Below are positions 57,149-64,000 of a DNA stretch of 64,000 bases, in pieces. The DNA lies in assembly GCA_035048815.1 (NCBI GenBank), contig JAUCBN010000011.1, forward strand, positions 19,422,001 to 19,486,000, given 5' to 3'. The DNA comes from Abelmoschus esculentus. Lineage: Eukaryota; Streptophyta; Magnoliopsida; Malvales; Malvaceae. The translations under genes and the position numbers were made by a program. The notes beneath the pieces are model-generated. The model was not told the origin of the DNA, ran no database searches, and was given only the letters and a program-made list of their open reading frames with translations. Numbering within the stretch: the stretch's first letter is position 1; each line of letters opens with the position of its first letter.

Positions 57149-57740
57149 AGTATCGATACTAGTCTTTTTTAAAACAAGGGTATCGAAATAACTTTTTAGC
57201 TGTATCGAAACATTTTGAATCTGTCAAAACTGGTATCGAAACGCCTATAGGGCGTATCAATACTAGCCAACTACTTTTTGAAGTCCAGCTAACAAGTATG
57301 GTAAAAACATTTAATACTTTAAAATCCTTAAAAAATAATCCAGGTATTGAAACGCTTATGTATGTTATCGATATTGTTTTGAACATTTCATTTAATCTTT
57401 AATTAAAGGGTAGTATCAATATTGATTGAAAAAGGTTTTGAAGACAATTTTCACAGTTTCAAATGGTACTAAAACGGTCTTGTACCGTATCGGTATGCCT
57501 AAAAAAACTCAAGAACATTCATTGAAAATATAAACACAATATCTATACCATTAAGGATAATATCGAAACGCCTAGAAGATTTTGAATGATTTGGCTTGAA
57601 AAATCATAAGGAAAAGTAATTTTGGGTTATTGTTTTGATTTAGAATTATTTTTGACTTGTCAATTTTTGGGCCTTATAAATTTATTTATAAAATAGTCCT
57701 TTAACTTCTTTTTTATATCAAAATCTAATTTAGTTTTAAA
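57149..57740 (-). repeat. 5' LTR of the LARD-like element, right part (copy B)
   Basis: It continues copy B after the Athila 3 insertion and matches 50,100-50,656 of copy A, ending 'aatttagtttta'. It is rich in tatcgatac/tatcgaaac words. Confidence 0.7.
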
Positions 57741-57823
57741 AGGTTGCATGAAAGGTTAGATGAAAAGTTAATTTGTTTATCTTTGACTAGACTTGACATA
57801 GTTTTATAGTTAACATTGTTTTC
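57741..57823 (+). pseudogene. Copia RT fragment between two insertions
   Basis: It encodes 'ERLDEKLICLSLTRLDI', the block that in copia RT follows the 'TPMDINLKF' segment at about 49,530. It thus bridges the LARD-like element and the solo LTR. Confidence 0.6.
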
Positions 57824-57828
57824 CAGCA

Positions 57829-59830
57829 TGTAACCCCTAAATTTAACATAATTTCTTAGATTAAAACTTAGGGTTTATGCTATTAAAATTTATTTCAAAA
57901 GTTAGGGTTTATATGTATTAAATATAATATTCTAATAAATTATAAAATAAATAATAAAGGAAAAATACCAAAAAACTTAACATATAATTAAGTTGAGTTT
58001 CAACACATAAATTAAATAAACACTAATTGTCCTGAAATCTTAAATAAAATCCTAATTCTAAAGTTCAATACAGAATAATAAAATATCTTAAATAAGAGTT
58101 ATTATTCTGAAAACTATAAAACATACGCAGAAATTCTGAAATCAGGATCCTCCAAGTACCATAGCCTAGGTCTGAGAATCCGGAAAAAAATGAGAGAGTG
58201 TAAGCTAGGCAGCCTAGTGTGTCTCTAGTGGGAAGATAAACATGATCACAGTACAGAACAGAACATATGATATAGTGTATGCATGATATGCATCTAACAC
58301 CGAACACCATCAAAAGAGTAGGTTCCCCTGAACCACTCTAACTTCATTACACCATCAGAAATGGATACTCGATCCGAAGGTGGAGCCACTGAACAAAAGT
58401 GAAATTTTGACCCGAAGATAGAGCCATTAAATAAAAGTGATACTCACCAGTAGATGATATATTTGAACTTCCCTGTATAAATAATTCAACCAATGCAATA
58501 ACATGTACAGATTATAGAGTCGGAATGTGTGCCTTAAAAACTAACAGAAGGCATGCATGATAATTTTAGAATCACTTATGCTATTTATATAAATTAAAAG
58601 ATAGCATTATGCATTATTTTAGAAAAATTGCAGAATGATGCATTTAACATGATCAAACAAAAATAACAAAATCTGCATACACAATAGTAACAAGATTTTC
58701 TGGAGAGACACACCTGAAGCTAATAGCTCAACGACGAGAATGACGCCTACTAGACTCGGCTCTAGCACTAGGTTGAGCGGGTGTAGAACATACGAATAAT
58801 AAAAGCATAAGACACACTACTATGCCACTATACAGGAAAAATATATGAAACGAAAATGAGCAGATAACTCAAGTACGTGTCCCAAAATCTGAGGAGCAGG
58901 AGGTCGTCCAAGAGGAGGAAGAAACTCAGGGTATGAATACATATCACCTTAACCAAACAGTAAACCAATTTTAGATTTTGAAAAAAACAATAACTTCCGA
59001 ATACACATTCGAACTAAAAACCCTTAAACCAAAACTTTGGGTTTAAATTTCGAAAAATGAATATTTCCATCGAACTCAAGACATTAAAAAAATAAAGTGA
59101 TACCGGGTAGAAAAAGTTAACGTTGATGTTAACACCGATCAACGTTGACGCCAGTAGGTCAACACTGATATCATTAGATGATGTCAGTAGGTCGGGCTCG
59201 ATTTAGATCTCGGGTCAGGCTTGGGTTGGGTCTCGGGGCGCCAGGATTTTCCCGAGAAAATCTAAAAACCCCCCAGATTATTCCCAGGTTACAGATCGGT
59301 TAAAAACACGAATTCTTTCTACCCCGATTTGATTCAAAAGATTTTAAACACTACTAAACACCCAAAACCGAATTCAAAACCATACTCAAACACCTTACAA
59401 TTCAACAAAACCAAAAACAAAAATCCACCATTAACATTATCGAAAATAGTTGAAGATGAAACTAGGAAACTTACCAGAACACCAAGGGTGATTCGATCGA
59501 AAGCAAGGAAAAAAGGAACCTTAACGAATGAATTGCCAGAGGAAACTAAAATAAAAAAGGGATTTTCGGTTGATTCAAAATAATAAAGATTCAAAGGAGG
59601 ATATAACTCCCTTAATTCGAAACTGATGCGAAAAGTGTGGGAAACTGATTTCCAAAATAAAATGGTAGAATTACAGACTAAGGGTCTGAACTTTTGTAAC
59701 TTTTCAACCAAGCTCTTAAGTTTCCTAAATTGCAATTAAGCCACTGAAAATTTCTAAATTCTAAGGTTTTGGATTAGAGATTTTTATAGAAATTAGGGTT
59801 TTTGATTTGGAAAAAAATTGGCGAGTTACA
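57829..59830. repeat. Solo LTR (2,002 bp, chromovirus type) with TSD CAGCA
   Basis: It starts TGTAACCCC and ends GCGAGTTACA, with the exact pentamer CAGCA on both sides (57,824-57,828 and 59,831-59,835). No internal element sequence is present, so it is a solo LTR left by LTR-LTR recombination. Ends of the TGTAAC..GTTACA kind recall the chromovirus LTRs elsewhere in the window. It interrupts a copia RT frame that continues cleanly after it. The open frames at 59,329-59,735 are not genes. Confidence 0.85.
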
Positions 59831-59835
59831 CAGCA

Positions 59836-60412
59836 TATGATTGATCCTACTTAAGAACACATAAAAACTGCACAAAAGATTTTAAGATATCTAAAAGGGA
59901 CATTAGGCAATGATTTGATATTCAAAAAAATCTTAGACAGGACAATAAAGATTTTTACAGATTTTTGTTGGGCAAGTAAACTAACGGATAGATGGTCAAC
60001 TAGTGGATATTATTTTTTTGTTTGACGAAATTTGGTCACTTAAAAAAGCAAAAAGCAAATAGTTTGTTGAACAATATATAGGCAAAAGATAGAGCTTTAG
60101 CCTTTAGAATATATGAAAAAAAATTGGTTGGTAAAACTGCTCAAAGGGCTGAGAGTGAGTGAAGATGAAAAGTTTAAAGTGTTCTGTGACAAGTAGTTTA
60201 CAATTCAAATTGTCAAGAACTATATTTAACATGATAGAACAAAGCATGATGAAATTGATAAACACTTTATTATAGATAAATTCATAAGTGAAGTGACAAT
60301 CTTAAGATATATTTCTATCTAAAAGCATGTAACAAATATTCTAACAAAAGCTTTACCATTTTTTTTAGAAATCCAAATTCAAGTTAGGATTATAGAATGT
60401 ATATTCTCTGGC
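59836..60412 (+). pseudogene. Copia RNase H (broken)
   Basis: The reading continues with 'HIKTAQKILRYLKGTLGN', 'KIFTDFCWASKLTDRWSTSG' (Asp of RNase H), then decayed frames to 'RTKHDEIDKHFIIDKFI' and 'KHVTNILTKALP', the usual copia C-terminus. Several stops. Confidence 0.75.
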
Positions 60413-60414
60413 TT

Positions 60415-60423
60415 GAGGGAGAA
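60415..60423 (+). promoter_or_regulatory. PPT of the copia element
   Basis: gagggagaa lies directly before the LTR start. Confidence 0.6.
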
Positions 60424-60659
60424 TGTAAATGGTTATATTTAATTATTATTTGTATCTAAGTTGTATTTATTTATTATTTGTAGTGTTAGTTAAAAGTTTA
60501 CTACCTAAGTAGTACTAAAAGCCTATCGTAAATAGTACTCTTAGCTGTATCTAAAGTTCTACCTTAAGCCTATAAAAGAATATAATCTTTGAAATTTTTT
60601 ATTTATTATTTGAATAAAGGAAAAATAGATTTTTGTTTCTATTCAGCAGTATTCTAACA
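60424..60659 (+). repeat. 3' LTR of the copia element (236 bp)
   Basis: It begins TGTAAATGG after the PPT and ends TTCTAACA. A TATA box (TATAAAAG, 60,571-60,578) is placed as expected for a short copia LTR. No 5' LTR was found in the window, so the element is 5'-truncated. Confidence 0.7.
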
Positions 60660-60689
60660 TTTCAATGATTCACTCAATTTTATTCATCC

Positions 60690-61150
60690 AGGTTCCTAAA
60701 AATGTTGGGTTCCAGTTCCTAATCTACTGTAAGTAGTACTAATGTCTCCTTGAAATACAATATGTGAGATAATAAGTTGATAACTAATTTCAGTTTCCTT
60801 GGTGTCACTTTGTGTTTGTACATCAATCCATTTGTTTCCATCAGTGTGGGATTTTATCAGATGGCTAAGATTGTCATTAGGCCATTGATTGTCCTGACAG
60901 AATTTATGTGGTACAAGAAGAAAGGATGAAAACGAGACATTCTTAACTTAATTTCTTCATAATAGAGAATTGTTTTGTTTCTATCAGCCTCTTAGGAAAT
61001 GTCTATCCCATGTTTGAATGGGATCAATTTTTTCCACTTATTGTATTAGGAAATTGATAACACATTTGTTTCCTATTGGGTTTGCTATTGCTACTATAAC
61101 TGATTTGCAATTCAACCTCTTTGGTGCTTGGATAGCATTCAGGGACCGAT
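60690..61150 (+). pseudogene. Nucleotide-sugar/TPT-family transporter gene fragment
   Basis: Two or three exon-like pieces encode membrane segments like those of plant nucleotide-sugar transporters of the triose-phosphate-translocator family. 'NVSLKYN' ends at 60,763 and is followed by an 81-bp intron with GT (60,764) and AG (60,844). Splicing gives 'IVGFYQMAKIVIRPLIVLTE' in frame. A further piece at 61,060-61,140 encodes 'FPIGFAIATITDLQFNLFGA'. The upstream start and all downstream exons are absent, and stops lie between the pieces. It is a gene remnant or captured fragment; the exact subfamily is not resolved. Confidence 0.6.
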
Positions 61151-61271
61151 TATGTTACATATGTATAAAATATGTTATTATTATAAAGTTTAACACGTAA
61201 TTAAGTGATCGATTATGTTACACTTATTATAGATATTAAATTGTCATACAATTAAAAGTATAAATACCATA
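61151..61271. other. AT-rich spacer
   Basis: The words 'accgattatgttacat' and 'atcgattatgttacac' repeat 66 bp apart. Nothing else is seen. Confidence 0.3.
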
Positions 61272-61426
61272 AATTATATTTATAAATCAATGAGGAACAA
61301 AATTATAAAAATTAATAAACTGTTTTTCAATTATATTTATAATTTAATGAGAGGTAAAATTATAAATATTAATAAATTGTTTTTCAATTATATTTATAAT
61401 TTAATGAGGGACAAAATTATAAATAC
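61272..61426. repeat. 57-bp tandem repeat, about 2.7 copies
   Basis: Units start at 61,272, 61,329 and 61,386 with 'aattatatttataa(a/t)t', each followed by 'aatgag..aaaattataaa'. The 99-codon frame over it is a consequence of the repeat length being a multiple of three. Confidence 0.8.
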
Positions 61427-61539
61427 CTATCTTTTTGGAAGACAACACCAATCACATTTTTTATGTTTCCTTTCTTGGATCCTCTTGGTGTTCTTGCATT
61501 CAATTAGAGCTTCATCGATCCATCAATTTTTTTTATGTC

Positions 61540-61715
61540 TAGGGACGAAGTTAGGATTAAACATTAAGAGGGACAAGCTTTATATCTAACATTTGAAAGG
61601 AATAAAAATTTTATTTTACTATTATTTAAACTAAGAAGAACCTTAAATGCAATTATACTAAAAAATTTTGGGAGGGACAAGAGCCCTTTCCATGTTAAAC
61701 ATAGCTACGTCCCTG
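61540..61715. mobile_element. hAT-type MITE (~176 bp)
   Basis: Inverted ends: (T)AGGGACGAAGTTA on the left and, reverse complemented, CAGGGACGTAGCTA on the right. Flanking octamers TTTATGTC (61,532-61,539) and CTCATGTC (61,716-61,723) match at six of eight positions, as expected of an old 8-bp duplication. No coding. Confidence 0.65.
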
Positions 61716-61723
61716 CTCATGTC

Positions 61724-62048
61724 TACTTTTCTCGGCTTCTGACTTCAATGGTCAAGTGCTTTGACACTTTAGTAAAGTTTATAGAACTAATATTTTGATA
61801 TAATAATTGACAAATAGTTTTTGACTAATTTGAAAAGATTTCAAAATCGTTTTATTTTCAAATAACTTGAAAATATATGTAAGAGGCTTTTGAGAAGCTT
61901 TTAAATGTGTTTTAAATGTTTTAAAGAAGCCAAAGAGTATAAAATATCTCAGGCATTTTGATATAGCTTGCATATTTTCAAAAAACATAGTATAGCCGTT
62001 TCGATACGGCCTTGGATCGTTTCGATACGTTTTGCAACTAGAAAATTT
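61724..62048. other. AT-rich sequence with paired tttcgatacg words
   Basis: No gene is seen. 'cgtttcgatacg' occurs twice within 35 bp at about 61,998-62,031, related to the tatcgatac words of the LTRs. Confidence 0.35.
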
Positions 62049-62670
62049 TGTAACATCCCAAAAATTATTCATAATTTTAAAATCTTTAATTAAAAATCTA
62101 AATTTTAGATTCCCAGTTTCTAAAACCCTAACTTCTTTTTTTGAGGTTTTTAAATTGATTTTCTAAATTTAAGGAAAAAATTTTGCGATAAGATTGTAAA
62201 ATTTTGAAAGTTTTAAATTGAATTTAAAGTTTAAAAGTTAAAGTGATGTTTTGAAAATCCTAAAGAGATTGATGGCTAAATATGTAATTTACCCATGTTT
62301 TTAAATATTTTTGTTTTTCAACGAGATTTCTTTTTATTTTATTTATTATTTAAATTAAATTGTTTTCTTATTTATTATTATAAAATATATTTTGAAATTT
62401 GGTGACTTTTAAAAAAACAGTTTATTTTTAAATTGAATTCTATTTTTAATGAGATTAATTAATTATTTTTTATTAAGAATTTTCTACAATCAATCTTTTT
62501 ATTAAAAATATTATTTTATTCTAATTACGATTTTATCAAAAACCTTTATTTAATATTATATATATATAAAATATCTTTAAAATTATACAACCTTATTTTT
62601 ATATATTTATTATATTTATAATATAATCTAATAGAATTTTAATTCTAATTGGAATCAGTTATTTTTTTTC

Positions 62671-62678
62671 TATAAATA
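62671..62678 (+). promoter_or_regulatory. TATA box of the terminal LTR
   Basis: CTATAAATA is preceded by a T-run and followed within about 40 bp by a C-containing leader. It fits an LTR promoter. Confidence 0.45.
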
Positions 62679-63639
62679 CATATTATGGTCAAAGAGAAAC
62701 CCTACATTATTTTCTTCCATCAAGATTCTCTAAAGCCTCTATTTTCGCTCTTTATTTCTGTTTGAGTTCAAAATCATGTTATTCAGTAATTTGAGTCACT
62801 TTGGCTAATGTGTGTTCTCTTACTGGTGCATTATGTGTTTTTTTCAAAAAAATATTTTTTGTGACATGCTTAATATTTTATAGTTTAAAAAATATTCTTG
62901 TTTTGTTGGCATGTCTACTTTTTGTATTGTGTCTTTGATTGCATGCTTGTGTTTTTGTGCATAAATGTCATTGTGATTTAAAAAATATATAAAACTTTTC
63001 GGATTTTGAGATCTCACACTTTTACACGTAGTTATGATTTTAAATTCTATGAATTTGTGTTTTCGAATAGATTATGATTTTTGGATTGGACTGAGATTAG
63101 ATTATGTGATTTGTGTTATGCGTATGACGTCATTCATATACATGTTTTGCATTGTTTTCTAAAGTATTATTCTTGAGAAATGATTTTGTAAAATGTGTTT
63201 TGTTATTTTATCTACACCTTAGAGATACACTAAGTTCTTTATGTTACTCACTCTTAGTTTCCTCTTACAAATCTTTGGACTTTAAGCAATATGGTACTTG
63301 AAAAATCTAATATTTTGATGTAGTTATTTTATTATTCAATATAGAATTAACTTTTAGATATTCAAATTATTATTATTTTAGAGATTTTGATGTAATTGAC
63401 AATCAAGGTTATTTTTAGTATACATAAATATTTTTCTTACATTCGGATATTTTATTTGAACCATTAGACTATAATATTATTTTTAATAAGTTTTTGAGAT
63501 AATTTATTTTGGGAATTTTAAATCTTTTTTAGGTTACAAATTTTTACTTATAATTTTAACTTTTGTTTTTGAAGAATTATCAAGTATTTAAATATTTTAC
63601 AATTATTATAAAATAATATAAATTAAATGTGTTAAATGT

Positions 63640-63865
63640 GTATTTTACCTATTTCTTATTATGTTAAATGTGTATTTCTTTGTGTTTTTTTGTTAAATAG
63701 ATTCAAATGTGTCTTTTCTTCTTGTGCTAAATATTTATTTCTTTTGTGTTATTGTCGAATGAATTCAAATGTGTCTTTTCTTCTTGTGCTAAATGTGTGT
63801 TCTTTTTTTGCGTTAAATGTGTGTATTTTCATGTGCTATTGTTAAATAAATATAAATGTGTGTTT
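63640..63865. repeat. Imperfect 62-bp tandem repeat
   Basis: 'attcaaatgtgtcttttctt' begins at 63,701 and 63,763 with near-identical following bases ('cttgtgctaaat'). Degenerate copies with 'gttaaatgtgtatt' lie on both sides. Confidence 0.6.
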
Positions 63866-64000
63866 GGCGAAATAAGGGGTGAGGAGTTCTAGAAAACTAC
63901 CTCCACTGTGATCGGTTGTCTTTGCAACCACTGTGATCTGCATTTAGAGTATGGGATTGTATTATCTATGACCTTGCATTCATCATATTCTCATAACTGT

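Larger units (their letters stand above)
49568..57740 (-). mobile_element. Non-autonomous LTR element (LARD-like) with PF20167-like ORF, minus strand
   Basis: Two copies of a ~1.1-kb LTR (49,568-51,335 with a retroposon inside, and 53,603-57,740 with Athila 3 inside) flank a ~2.3-kb internal region. On the minus strand a Met-tRNA-like PBS follows the 5' LTR (53,584-53,600) and a PPT-like aaaaggggaaat precedes the 3' LTR (51,336 on). The only coding trace is a plant-transposon-domain ORF; gag, RT and IN are absent. The element sits within a copia RT frame (49,567/57,741). Confidence 0.65.
62049..64000 (+). repeat. Start of a plus-strand chromovirus-type LTR, running out of the window
   Basis: It begins TGTAACATCCC, like the other chromovirus LTR starts, and has a TATA box about 620 bp in, followed by a leader 'gagaaaccctacatt'. 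No LTR end or PBS is seen before the window edge. The internal T-rich part carries the 62-bp repeat noted separately. Confidence 0.5.

Noticed and set aside
61290..61589. 99-codon plus-strand frame
   Set aside because: It is produced by a 57-bp tandem repeat (a multiple of three) and runs into a MITE.

Overview
The window is a gene-poor, repeat-dominated stretch of nuclear DNA from a flowering plant. The evidence is its plant LTR-retrotransposon lineages (Tat/Ogre, Athila and chromodomain-bearing Ty3/gypsy, plus Ty1/copia), hAT-type MITEs, a tRNA-derived SINE, and one intact intronless plant gene with telo-boxes at its 5' end. The species cannot be named from the sequence alone; a dicot with a repeat-rich genome is my reading.

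Layout. 1-4.3 kb: old repeat relics (an Ogre-type LTR end, a hAT-like MITE, degraded LTR sequence). 4.5-8.0 kb: plus-strand Tat/Ogre-like element (LTR, tRNA-Arg-type PBS, broken ORF1 with a plant mobile domain). It is cut at 7,981 by a plus-strand Athila element (7,982-14,160: LTR, tRNA-Asp-type PBS, gag, PR, RT, RNase H, partial IN, many nonsense codons), itself cut by a minus-strand chromovirus fragment (14,161-16.4 kb). 16.65-16.89 kb: a rearranged Ogre-type LTR scrap. 16.9-19.0 kb: LTR and 3' end of a second, minus-strand Athila. 18,963-38,579: a 19.6 kb insertion with a perfect 5-bp target duplication (GCCTC). It is a minus-strand chromovirus whose 5' part was replaced by a minus-strand Tat/Ogre element (about 23.76-37.14 kb) carrying ORF1, gag, PR with a G-patch-like tail, a likely intron, RT, dual RNase H and IN. 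38.6-41.7 kb: the Athila remainder, a ~114-bp higher-order tandem array and another Ogre-type LTR. 41.7-43.9 kb: copia LTR, SINE with target duplication, and an 863-bp foldback element.

44,042-45,073 is the only intact protein gene recognised: a 343-codon ribosomal-L1-domain protein (RSL1D1/Utp30-like, ribosome biogenesis). A hAT-type element with perfect 8-bp TSD (45,954-46,617) lies downstream.

47.6-60.7 kb: a decayed plus-strand copia element acting as host for successive insertions: a chromovirus LTR relic, a minus-strand non-autonomous LTR element with a Met-tRNA-like PBS and a PF20167-like ORF (itself holding a non-LTR retroposon and a third Athila fragment), and a perfect 2-kb solo LTR (TSD CAGCA). 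60.7-61.2 kb: a broken gene fragment resembling a nucleotide-sugar transporter. 61.2-64 kb: a 57-bp tandem repeat, a hAT MITE and the start of another LTR that runs out of the window.

All transposon coding regions seen are broken, mostly by C-to-T-type changes. The biologically live content is probably the L1-domain gene; the rest records nested insertion, deletion and methylation-driven decay.
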